Assembly: GCA_913774795.1 (NCBI GenBank)
Contig: CAJYIL010000083.1
Coordinates: 1-6,992, forward strand
Direction of reading: 5' to 3'
From: Pseudobdellovibrionaceae bacterium
GTDB lineage: Bacteria; Bdellovibrionota; Bdellovibrionia; Bdellovibrionales; JAMPXM01
DNA: 6,992 bases
Both the position numbers and the translations under genes were made by a program. Shown one piece after another: positions 1 to 6,056 of the stretch (positions are counted from its first letter, which is position 1; each line of letters opens with the position of its first letter). Below the pieces are notes generated by a model. It had not been told where the DNA came from, did no database searches, and saw only the letters and a list, made by a program, of their open reading frames with translations.

Positions 1-2
1 TT

Positions 3-209
3 GACCCTGAGAGTAAAATCAGCCAACATCGCGGAGAATTTTTGGGGATTTTCCGCGGTCTCGAAGGCGGCGCGTTTCTATCGCAGCTTTCTTCCTCCGA
101 TTATGTGGTGATCGTTCCTGAAGCGCCTGAAGCTGTTAACCCCAGCCCGCGCGTCTCTGGCAACGTCAACGATATCGGATCTCAGGCCAACGAACTTGCT
201 CCGGTTTAA
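3..209 (+). CDS. C-terminal fragment of an unidentified protein
   Basis: This is the open end of a gene that begins before the window. The frame starting at base 3 is the only plus-strand frame open from the edge, and it runs 68 codons to TAA at 207-209. The fragment has a compact part that includes LSQLSSSDYVVIVPE, followed by a polar, proline-rich tail ending ANELAPV. The run of a Gly-Gly, a short helix and a VVIVPE strand faintly recalls the C-terminal domain of MoeA-type molybdopterin biosynthesis proteins, but the resemblance is too weak to name the gene. The stop lies 33 bp before rpsN with no terminator between, so the two are probably co-transcribed and the rpsN promoter may lie upstream of or inside this gene. 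Confidence 0.6.
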   Translation, partial: DPESKISQHRGEFLGIFRGLEGGAFLSQLSSSDYVVIVPEAPEAVNPSPRVSGNVNDIGSQANELAPV

Positions 210-232
210 CTGAATTTGCTTTTGGATTTTTT

Positions 233-238
233 AGGGAG
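233..238 (+). promoter_or_regulatory. Ribosome binding site of rpsN
   Basis: The purine-rich AGGGAG sits 4 nt before the ATG at 243. It supports that codon as the rpsN start rather than the in-frame ATG at 216, which would add nine residues not found in S14. Confidence 0.6.
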
Positions 239-242
239 AATC

Positions 243-548
243 ATGGCTCGTTTGGCAATGCGCAAAAAAGATGAGAAACGTGCGGCACTCGTAAAAAAGT
301 ACGCTGCAAAACGCAACGAACTTCGCACTCGTTCGGTCGACATGAAGTTGAGCGATGAAGAGCGCCAAGAAGCTCGTACGAAACTCAACAAACTCCCGAA
401 GAACTCGGCGCCGGCTCGTCAACGTAACCGTTGCGCGCTCACAGGTCGCCCTCGTGGCTTCCTTGGCAAGTTCGGCCTCTGCCGTAACGAATTCCGCCGT
501 CTCGCATCGTTCGGTCAAATCCCGGGCGTGACGAAGTCGAGCTGGTAA
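243..548 (+). CDS. rpsN: Small ribosomal subunit protein uS14 (S14)
   Basis: S14 binds 16S rRNA in the head of the 30S subunit and is needed for late subunit assembly. The 101-residue product starts MARLAMRKKDEKR and has the family's C-terminal signature: RNRCALTGRPRGF at 61-73, then KFGLCR, then a closing IPGVTKSSW. Its length equals the long, zinc-independent (C-minus) S14 of E. coli rather than the short zinc-binding form of about 61 residues. Of the four zinc-ligand positions in C-plus S14, two are cysteine here (Cys64 and Cys80) and two are not (Thr67 and Glu83), so a complete zinc site is absent. The gene stands apart from other ribosomal protein genes in the window, follows an unrelated reading frame by 33 bp and is closed by a terminator. 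No Zur-like palindrome is visible upstream. Confidence 0.97.
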   Translation: MARLAMRKKDEKRAALVKKYAAKRNELRTRSVDMKLSDEERQEARTKLNKLPKNSAPARQRNRCALTGRPRGFLGKFGLCRNEFRRLASFGQIPGVTKSSW

Positions 549-620
549 GCTCTCTTTCTTAAAACTGAATGTGCTCCGTCACTCGTGATTTTGTCCCGAG
601 TTTTGATGTGAGCGCGAATG

Positions 621-655
621 CGAAAGGCTGGGTCATCCCGGCCTTTCGTTTTTTT
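621..655 (+). terminator. Rho-independent terminator after rpsN
   Basis: A 12-bp stem (621-632 with 637-648, one G-T wobble) closes a 4-base TCAT loop and is followed at once by seven T residues (649-655). It lies about 70 nt after the rpsN stop and separates rpsN from the next gene, which therefore needs its own promoter in a very short space or relies on read-through. Confidence 0.95.
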
Positions 656-684
656 AAGACTTAAGTTCCTGCGGAAGGTGCATG

Positions 685-1596
685 ATGCGTTGGTACTGGA
701 AGCTTCTTTTCGTTCTCGTCGGTCTGATCAGTCTTGCGATCGTGGGTCTCGGGCTTGCGATCTACGTAGCACTTCCATCGCCTGCAGCTCTGCGCGAGAA
801 GATGTTCGCAAAAGCGGTCACGGTGGTTCCAACAAAAAAACCGGAGGCGCCGCTTCCAGCGGACGCGACTCCCATGCCGACCGATCAAGATCTCGCCGCT
901 CGCCAGAAACTCGAAGCAAACGAGAAACTCTTAGTGGAGTTTCTTGATCCGAGTCGTCCTTTGAGTCGCGCATGCGATTCGCTTCGTTCGATCAAATTTC
1001 CGCAGACCGGCACTCTCTCGTCGAAAGAGTTCGGCGAGCGTCTCGTGACGACGCTCAAAGACGAGCGCGTCGATCCCCGCCTCGAAAGCCTGGTGCCGGT
1101 TTTAAAGTACACGCTTTCGCGCCCCAAGTTTCGCGAGATCATCGACCGAGTTCGCACAGCGAAAGCTCAGACGATGATCGAAGAATTCAAATCAAAAAAA
1201 GATTTCTATTTCCTTATCGCCGATGCCTACACCGAGATGAAGGCCAACCGCGAAGAGATGCAATCGATTCTCGATCAGAGTTACCTCACGATGATGCTTG
1301 GGCGCGCGGTCGAAGCAAAACCAGAGCTCGCGAGCGACACGCGTGTTCTCGATGACTGCGCGTCTATTGAAACTGCGATGAACCGTTTCAACCGCGTGGA
1401 TTTTGCCTCCGAGAAAAAAGCGTTCTCGGATCTTTTGAGTGAAAACGGAATTGACCCTAAAAAGATTGGGTTCGATCCGGAGTACCGAACGAATCTCAAG
1501 ATCGTCATGGATGCCAGCGGCCTACACTTCACCGGCGGATGGATCGACGCGATCTTCGAGGATCTTGCGAAAGAACACCAGCGCCTCAAAAAGTGA
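685..1596 (+). CDS. Membrane-anchored periplasmic protein of unknown function
   Basis: I do not recognise this 303-residue protein. A basic, aromatic N-terminus (MRWYWK) leads into one hydrophobic span at about residues 5-30, then a proline/alanine/lysine-rich linker to about 65, then a largely helical, charged domain to the end. Without a signal-peptidase site it should stay anchored in the inner membrane with its bulk in the periplasm. Two cysteines in the soluble part, Cys97 and Cys225, could form a disulfide. An in-frame ATG at 682 is an alternative start. I prefer 685 because the GGAAGGTG at 673-680 would leave only 1 nt before the earlier ATG and 4 nt before this one. The gene begins 29 bp after the rpsN terminator. 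Its last 11 bp overlap the 3' end of the opposing gene, and no terminator of its own is visible. Confidence 0.85.
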   Translation: MRWYWKLLFVLVGLISLAIVGLGLAIYVALPSPAALREKMFAKAVTVVPTKKPEAPLPADATPMPTDQDLAARQKLEANEKLLVEFLDPSRPLSRACDSLRSIKFPQTGTLSSKEFGERLVTTLKDERVDPRLESLVPVLKYTLSRPKFREIIDRVRTAKAQTMIEEFKSKKDFYFLIADAYTEMKANREEMQSILDQSYLTMMLGRAVEAKPELASDTRVLDDCASIETAMNRFNRVDFASEKKAFSDLLSENGIDPKKIGFDPEYRTNLKIVMDASGLHFTGGWIDAIFEDLAKEHQRLKK

Positions 1597-3256
1597 AGCG
1601 CTCCGACGGCTTCGCGGCGCGAGCCCAGTCGGTCAGAGTCTGACGAATCGCGAGCTGGAGATCGATGGAGTCGACGGTTTCGCCTTTGGCCGCAAATCCA
1701 TCGAGCTCGACTTCAAGCGCTTTGAGGTCAGCAAGATATTTCGTTTTCGCCGTCTCCGCGCGAGCGATGTAATCCTGCGAAGCGGCCTCATACTTTCCTG
1801 TCTTGAAATTGAAGAGCGGTCGCGTTTCGAGCTCCATGAACGGGAGAGCCGCCGTCGAATCGGCAGACGCAAATCTTTCGGCGATATCAGCGCGAACGCC
1901 CGCTTCCAGCAACACGCGCTTGGTAATGGCTTTGTTGGTGATGATGCGAGCGTAATCCGTACGGTCGCCGCCCGGCAGTTTCTCCCAAGATTTCGCAATC
2001 AGCGATTCGCTGAGAGACGTCATCGAACGACCGAGCTGATCAAGGCTTCGTGTCGTATCGCGAAGCTCTAGCCCGAGTTTTACGAACTCAGGCGTTGAGG
2101 CCGCTCCGTAAAGCCGGCCCCGCAGACCGGCGGAGAAAAACTTTTGATCTTGATACGTCACCGACTCCGGCGACTCGACCGAAAGAAGAAAACGAGAGCG
2201 TGAGCCGTCGTGATCGCGCGGCAATTGAACAGGCCCCACCCACTCATCGCCGTGAAGGCCCTCTTCGAGCCCGCGCAAGTAAAGAGCGTCGTTCAGCACC
2301 TTAAACCAAGTGATGAACTTGGCGAACTCCGGATCACTCTTACGCATTTCGAAAACGGCGTGCACGTGAAACGAATGCGTTTCATGAACGAGCTGAGAGA
2401 TTTCTTTCATCTGAGAAAGAGTTCGGTGAAGACTGATTTCGTAGCCTTTGTGGGCGATCTCCCAGGATTTCTTCTCGCCGAGCCCATCAAACGAAAAACC
2501 CCCGATAAAAGAAGGCTTCAATGACGTCGGCGCGAGGACGTTGGCCGGCAAAAACGTTTTGATTCGGACTTGGCGATCGAAGAGCACTTTGTAACGAGCG
2601 TCGTCGGTCTCTTTAAACCACGCAGCCTCGCTGACGGCGGCCGGGCGATAGAGCATCGCGATTTCTTTGCCTCGTCCCTCTTTCTCGAACGCGTAGGTCA
2701 ACAGCGCTCCGCTGTCTTGCTTGAACGTATCGGAGAAAAAGACGTTGTGCTCTCGGAGATAATCAAGCTCACGTGCGTATGTTGAAAGTCCGCGCATCGT
2801 CATGATCTTGTAAAGAGCCAGCGCATGATCCTCGGAGCGAGTCCATCGATCGAGCGCCTGCGCGCGAGCATTTTGATTTTGAAACGCCAGAGCGCGGAAC
2901 AAACTCATCAGCTCCAGTCGCGCGCTCGTGTGCGTTTTCTCCGCCGCCGCATGAAGATCAAAAAGCGTTTTGTACGGATTGGCGAGATCAGAGGCGATAA
3001 TCTCAGCGGTCTTCATCCACGAGCGACGCGCGAGAGCCGACTGTTTTCGAAACGCGTGCGCGACGTCGTCGATGAGCGCCTGCGCTTCGGCGGGCTTGGG
3101 GGCGAACGTCTTCGGCATCAGGCGCTGTTGCACGCGCTGAACGAGAGTGGGCGGCGGCGCAAAAAGCGCAGAGCAAGAGAGTTGGGCCTGCGCGCTGTGG
3201 GCGCTAAGAAGCAAAAGTCCGAAGAGAAGGTGTTTCACGAGCCAGGGTTTTTGCAA
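1586..3256 (-). CDS. Large exported protein with a histidine cluster, function unknown
   Basis: The product has a clear type-I signal peptide: Lys-His, a leucine-rich core, and AHSAQA before Gln-Leu-Ser-Cys. That fixes the N-terminus near here although the frame stays open to about 3490. Two non-ATG starts fit: TTG at 3256 (556 residues), with AAGGG about 7 nt upstream, and GTG at 3238 (550 residues), with no clear ribosome binding site. Numbered from the GTG, the middle has HETHSFHVH at 285-293, with His at 285, 288, 291 and 293, then RGLEEGLHGDEW at 322-333 and LELRDTTRS at 390-398. The order HxH strand, helix, E-x-R strand recalls glutamate-cysteine-ligase-like and amidoligase folds, but an ATP-using ligase outside the cytoplasm would be odd, so this is a weak idea only. 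HETHS is not a zincin HExxH motif. The C-terminal third looks helical. The gene diverges from the NlpC/P60 lipoprotein gene. Confidence 0.8.
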   Translation of the reverse strand: MQKPWLVKHLLFGLLLLSAHSAQAQLSCSALFAPPPTLVQRVQQRLMPKTFAPKPAEAQALIDDVAHAFRKQSALARRSWMKTAEIIASDLANPYKTLFDLHAAAEKTHTSARLELMSLFRALAFQNQNARAQALDRWTRSEDHALALYKIMTMRGLSTYARELDYLREHNVFFSDTFKQDSGALLTYAFEKEGRGKEIAMLYRPAAVSEAAWFKETDDARYKVLFDRQVRIKTFLPANVLAPTSLKPSFIGGFSFDGLGEKKSWEIAHKGYEISLHRTLSQMKEISQLVHETHSFHVHAVFEMRKSDPEFAKFITWFKVLNDALYLRGLEEGLHGDEWVGPVQLPRDHDGSRSRFLLSVESPESVTYQDQKFFSAGLRGRLYGAASTPEFVKLGLELRDTTRSLDQLGRSMTSLSESLIAKSWEKLPGGDRTDYARIITNKAITKRVLLEAGVRADIAERFASADSTAALPFMELETRPLFNFKTGKYEAASQDYIARAETAKTKYLADLKALEVELDGFAAKGETVDSIDLQLAIRQTLTDWARAAKPSERFTF

Positions 3257-3417
3257 ACACGGGCCCTTCGCCGTTCGCGATCTCCATTGAGCCCGGGCGG
3301 CATCAGCCGACCAAACTCTAGACAACCTTGAAAGCACTTCCCGCAAGCCTTCAAACCCGCTCTCAGAGCCACCTGCCCGACTTAAGCACTGTGAAATTTT
3401 ACGACGATTGTCGCGAA

Positions 3418-3445
3418 GAGGTCGGGCCCGCAGCGGGCTGGCCTC
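3418..3445 (+). other. Hairpin in the leader of the NlpC/P60 lipoprotein gene
   Basis: Bases 3418-3425 pair with 3438-3445 (8 bp, two G-T wobbles). After a one-base bulge at 3426, 3427-3430 pair with 3434-3437 around a CAG loop. No T-tract follows on either strand, so it is not an intrinsic terminator. It lies 33 nt before the ATG at 3479, in the divergent region between two genes, and could be a leader structure or a protein-binding site. A smaller inverted repeat, CGAC-GATT-GTCG, lies just upstream at 3402-3413. I see no convincing sigma70-type promoter in the roughly 220 bp between the two genes. Confidence 0.4.
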
Positions 3446-3478
3446 GGCACAAATTGACTGCACCCTCAAGCTAGAGAG

Positions 3479-4942
3479 ATGACAAAACAAAAGACTTTCT
3501 CGACGCGCTCAAAGCGTGCGCGTATCGCTGCTTTCTTGTCTCTTCTTCCCCTCACCGCTTGCGGAAATTTCTCGGGCCAAAACGCGAAAACACTTGTCGA
3601 AGATTCGAGCCAGTCGATTGGCTGCTCGAGTTTCGAGAGCGACTTCTACGACTCGCTTTATAAAATCACCGAGAACGGAAATTTGCCGACGGAGCAACAA
3701 GTTCAGCAAGCGTTTGCGGGCAAAAATTTGAGTCCCCAACTCGCCGACGAACTCACCGCTCTTTACCGCTTGCTCGCCATCGACGGTTTGAGAAAACTGG
3801 GCCAAGAAAACGCCGAGCCATCGGAGCAAATCGCAACGCTTGCCGCGATGGAGATCGGCGATCAAACGTCGCCGGAGAAAGAAGAGCTTCAATCTCAGAT
3901 TCAGGCGCAGCTCGCGAAAATTAAACAGATGACCGCACAGTCGGCGTGCATGAAAGCTCCCGCTGCCGATCCCGAAGTGTCCGCGCCGAAAGCGGGTACA
4001 CTCTTTGCCCAGTGGAAGGCGTCTCAACCGCGTGTTGTCTACGGCGCTCTGAAAACACTCAACACCGCTTACCAGTCCTGTGACGCGAGCCAAGTCCCCG
4101 CCCTCGATAAAAGCACGCGCGATGCGGTCGGCATCTCGGTTGTCGGTCGTCATCCGGACGGAATCGGCAACAAGCGTTTAATCACGAACGCGAGCGATCT
4201 CATGAAATCCCACCCGTACTTGAAGAACTACCGCAAGCCCGCTTCGAGCTGCTACGACATCACGAAGAACATGCCGATCTACGATTACGGCGGTCGCCCC
4301 TCGACGAGCACCGGCACGCTTAACTTCTGGAAGAACTCGGGATCCGGAACCGAAGCTCTCGGCACCGATTGCTCAGGTTATGTCGGAATGTCGATTGCGA
4401 CTTCTGGACTTCGCGTGAAAAAAGGGACGACGATGAAGGCGGCGACGGTCAGCGGGATCACGTCGAGCATGTTCACTGATCCGCAAAAAAACGGTCTTAC
4501 GTGTTTTGACACGATTGCCCTGACGGCGACGGCCGGCATGAAACCGGGTGATCTCATCGCCAAGCGTGGACACATCGTGATTGTTGAATCGGTCGGTCGT
4601 GATCCGTTCGGCATCGCCGACATCAAAACGGTTTCAGAGTGTAAGCTCTCGAACATGAGCGTCTCGCGCTTTGATTTCACGATTCTCCAAGACTCGCCAG
4701 AAAAAGGCGGAATCGGAATTCAGCGCAGCAAAGCCGCTGACTACCTCCCGAACGAAGCCGTCATGCCCGATGGTCTTCTCGAAGCCGCGGTCACGGCGTG
4801 CAAAGCGAAGTTCGGCGTAAGCGGCACAGCGAAGAACTCGAAGATCACGATCTCTCGTCACTCCGGTTCAAGCGACTGCACGAACGCAACCGAAATCAAA
4901 ATGGATAACGAAGCTTGCGTGGCAAGCTGCCCTTCGATCTGA
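3479..4942 (+). CDS. Lipoprotein with an NlpC/P60-like cysteine peptidase domain
   Basis: The 487-residue product carries a basic N-terminus, a hydrophobic core and the lipobox LTAC, with Cys28 as the lipidation site. The next residues, Gly-Asn, do not include the Asp that retains lipoproteins in the inner membrane of enterobacteria. Residues 50-210 are helical and Gln/Glu/Ala-rich, with several cysteines. The C-terminal part shows NlpC/P60 (peptidase family C40) signatures: GTDCSGYVG at 295-303, with Cys298 as the expected nucleophile, then MKPGDLIAKRGHIVIVES at 354-371, with His365 as the expected base. These enzymes usually cut peptide stems of peptidoglycan, so a murein-remodelling role is likely. 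The third polar catalytic residue is not obvious. A tail of about 110 residues after the core holds five further cysteines. The ATG at 3479 is chosen because it gives a complete signal peptide; its AGAGAG ribosome binding site is weak. Confidence 0.88.
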   Translation: MTKQKTFSTRSKRARIAAFLSLLPLTACGNFSGQNAKTLVEDSSQSIGCSSFESDFYDSLYKITENGNLPTEQQVQQAFAGKNLSPQLADELTALYRLLAIDGLRKLGQENAEPSEQIATLAAMEIGDQTSPEKEELQSQIQAQLAKIKQMTAQSACMKAPAADPEVSAPKAGTLFAQWKASQPRVVYGALKTLNTAYQSCDASQVPALDKSTRDAVGISVVGRHPDGIGNKRLITNASDLMKSHPYLKNYRKPASSCYDITKNMPIYDYGGRPSTSTGTLNFWKNSGSGTEALGTDCSGYVGMSIATSGLRVKKGTTMKAATVSGITSSMFTDPQKNGLTCFDTIALTATAGMKPGDLIAKRGHIVIVESVGRDPFGIADIKTVSECKLSNMSVSRFDFTILQDSPEKGGIGIQRSKAADYLPNEAVMPDGLLEAAVTACKAKFGVSGTAKNSKITISRHSGSSDCTNATEIKMDNEACVASCPSI

Positions 4943-4960
4943 GTTCCAACGTCTCCAAAA

Positions 4961-4993
4961 ACCAAAGGCTCAAGAAGTCCTTGAGCCTCTGGT
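4961..4993 (-). terminator. Intrinsic terminator between convergent genes
   Basis: A 9-bp stem, AGGCTCAAG (4966-4974) with CTTGAGCCT (4980-4988), closes a 5-base loop. One mismatch further out, ACCA (4961-4964) pairs with TGGT (4990-4993). Read on the minus strand, the inner stem is followed by TTGGTTTTTGG, which suits termination of the lipoprotein gene whose stop is at 5028. On the plus strand the hairpin lies 18 bp after the stop at 4942, but the nearest T-tract (5015-5021) is over 20 bases beyond it, so action on the plus strand is less certain. Confidence 0.75.
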
Positions 4994-5027
4994 CGTCGAT
5001 CAATTGGACCGAAATTTTTTTGACGCT

Positions 5028-5564
5028 CTAACGAGAGACTCTCATGAGGGTGCTGGTCCACTCGATCGTGTCTGGTTCGTTGCCGGGGTAAATTCTCTTT
5101 AGACGAATCGTGGCTTCGTTCTGCCCAGTCAGTTGCATCTCGAAAATGTTTATAGTCTCGGGAGTCTTGAAAGCAGACAAATCGAACTCGACTCGAAGCG
5201 CTCTTGAGCCGATGGCTCCTTGTGCCCAGCCGTCGTAAGCAGAGATCACGTTGCCTGCATACCGGAAACTCATTTTTTCGCTCTGACCGAGCCACTTATC
5301 TTGAAGTGCAAAGCCGATCATAGATCCGCCCGGAACAGTCACGTCGAGTCGTAACTCACACCGATCAGCGGCCGCGATGTCGGGCTCACGATCGCACGTT
5401 GTTGACTTCCAGGAGCCGTAAAAATCGCCAATTGCACCCGTGAATCCGTCAGCGGTTTTTTCGACGGGCGCAACGGGAGTCGATCCCGATGAACCGCCAG
5501 CTGAACAGCCGGACAAGCAAAGAAGAGCGCAGAGGACTATTGCTGTAGACAAACAATGCTTCAT
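5028..5564 (-). CDS. Small lipoprotein, probably beta-rich, function unknown
   Basis: The 178-residue product has a textbook lipoprotein signal peptide: MKH, a hydrophobic core, and the lipobox LSGC, with Cys20 lipidated. A flexible Gly/Ser/Pro/Ala linker runs to about residue 40. The mature domain has alternating hydrophobic stretches such as CELRLDVTV, MSFRYAGNVIS, LRVEFDLS and ATIRLKRIY, which suggest a beta-sandwich or barrel. GDFYGSWKS near its start vaguely resembles the first strand of lipocalin-type barrels. Cys57 and Cys69 are close enough for a disulfide. I do not recognise the family. The ATG at 5564 is preferred because GGAG lies 6 nt upstream and the signal peptide is complete. 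The frame stays open to 5720, but that extension would bury the signal peptide. It is the last gene of the minus-strand group and ends at the 4961-4993 terminator. Confidence 0.87.
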   Translation of the reverse strand: MKHCLSTAIVLCALLCLSGCSAGGSSGSTPVAPVEKTADGFTGAIGDFYGSWKSTTCDREPDIAAADRCELRLDVTVPGGSMIGFALQDKWLGQSEKMSFRYAGNVISAYDGWAQGAIGSRALRVEFDLSAFKTPETINIFEMQLTGQNEATIRLKRIYPGNEPDTIEWTSTLMRVSR

Positions 5565-5570
5565 GGCAAA

Positions 5571-5574
5571 CTCC
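5571..5574 (-). promoter_or_regulatory. Ribosome binding site of the small lipoprotein gene
   Basis: On the minus strand GGAG is placed 6 nt before the ATG at 5564. It decides the start over longer in-frame options, including an ATG at 5627 that lacks such a site. The AT-rich stretch at about 5600-5630 could hold a promoter for this gene alone, but no -35/-10 pair is convincing. Confidence 0.65.
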
Positions 5575-5695
5575 GACGGCTTAAGTTGAGATCTGCATAG
5601 CCTTAAAAGAAAATATTTAGAATTCATTTTTCTCGAACCTGCGCTCGCTTGAGAGGGTTTGCAATTTTGTCCAGTCCGGCGGTGGATGTCTTTCG

Positions 5696-6019
5696 CTACT
5701 CTTTGTACTTGAGGACGCATTTCTGCTTTTCGCAGGCGACGATCGAATTTTCATCGCCCGTGAGCGCTTCTTTCGTTGGCACCAGGCACTGAGCGGTTTG
5801 ATCGATTTTATCTACGACAGCGGCATACTCACGCTTAAACGCCTTGTTGACCGCGTGACGACTTACGCAGGGCCCCGGTACTTTGATGCAGTCAGAGGGC
5901 CGAGAACACGAAAACCAATCGGCTGAATCCGCCGACGCGATCGAGGCCCTAAACGTCGCGAAGCCCACCGCCCAAGCAATTAAGGCGGCACGAGAGCAAG
6001 ACGACATGTTCTCGCGCAT
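5696..6019 (-). CDS. Small exported cysteine-rich protein, function unknown
   Basis: The 107-residue precursor has a positively charged N-terminus, a hydrophobic stretch at about residues 11-23 and a probable signal-peptidase site after ASIASA (residue 30). The mature part, about 77 residues, holds six cysteines (38, 44, 51, 78, 96, 101) in the pattern C-x5-C-x6-C-x26-C-x17-C-x4-C. These would suit three disulfides made in the periplasm. Between the clusters is a basic helix with HAVNKAFKREY. The even count and spacing suggest a compact secreted domain; I cannot name the family. An ATG at 6007 is an alternative start, and neither start has a strong ribosome binding site. It lies 37 bp after the receiver-PilZ gene on the same strand, so co-transcription is likely. 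The next gene on this strand is 131 bp further on with no terminator between. Confidence 0.78.
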   Translation of the reverse strand: MRENMSSCSRAALIAWAVGFATFRASIASADSADWFSCSRPSDCIKVPGPCVSRHAVNKAFKREYAAVVDKIDQTAQCLVPTKEALTGDENSIVACEKQKCVLKYKE

Positions 6020-6056
6020 CAGAGACAGACCTGAAAGGGCCTACGACGGCGGAGGT

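Noticed and set aside
1439..2071. A 210-codon plus-strand open frame across the junction of the two convergent genes.
   Set aside because: It is Arg/Ser-rich, has no plausible start context and conflicts with two better-supported genes.
2360..2386. HETHS in the large exported protein as a zinc metallopeptidase HExxH site.
   Set aside because: The spacing is H-E-x-H, not H-E-x-x-H, so it does not meet the zincin motif.
2825..3331. A 168-codon plus-strand frame antisense to the large exported protein.
   Set aside because: Its composition is dominated by Arg and Leu with no motif; it reads as a reverse-strand shadow.
3454..3482. TTGACT at 3454-3459 as a -35 element for the NlpC/P60 gene.
   Set aside because: The matching -10 would fall at about 3477-3482, on the start codon, and does not resemble TATAAT.
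3257..3490. The minus-strand frame of the large exported protein stays open for about 78 more codons upstream.
   Set aside because: The extension is arginine-rich, would bury a clear signal peptide and overlaps the divergent lipoprotein start.
3509..4153. A 214-codon open frame on the minus strand, antisense to the NlpC/P60 lipoprotein gene.
   Set aside because: It is Arg/Leu-rich with no domain signature and lies wholly inside a gene with a lipobox and catalytic motifs. It is a shadow of GC-rich codon use.
4991..5021. GGTC...GACC followed by seven T residues as a second terminator for the plus-strand gene.
   Set aside because: The stem is only 4 bp with a 12-base loop and is separated from the T-tract, so it is too weak to call.
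5565..5720. An upstream extension of the small lipoprotein to a start at 5720 or 5627.
   Set aside because: The lipoprotein signal peptide begins at 5564 with a good GGAG site, and the upstream codons look non-coding.
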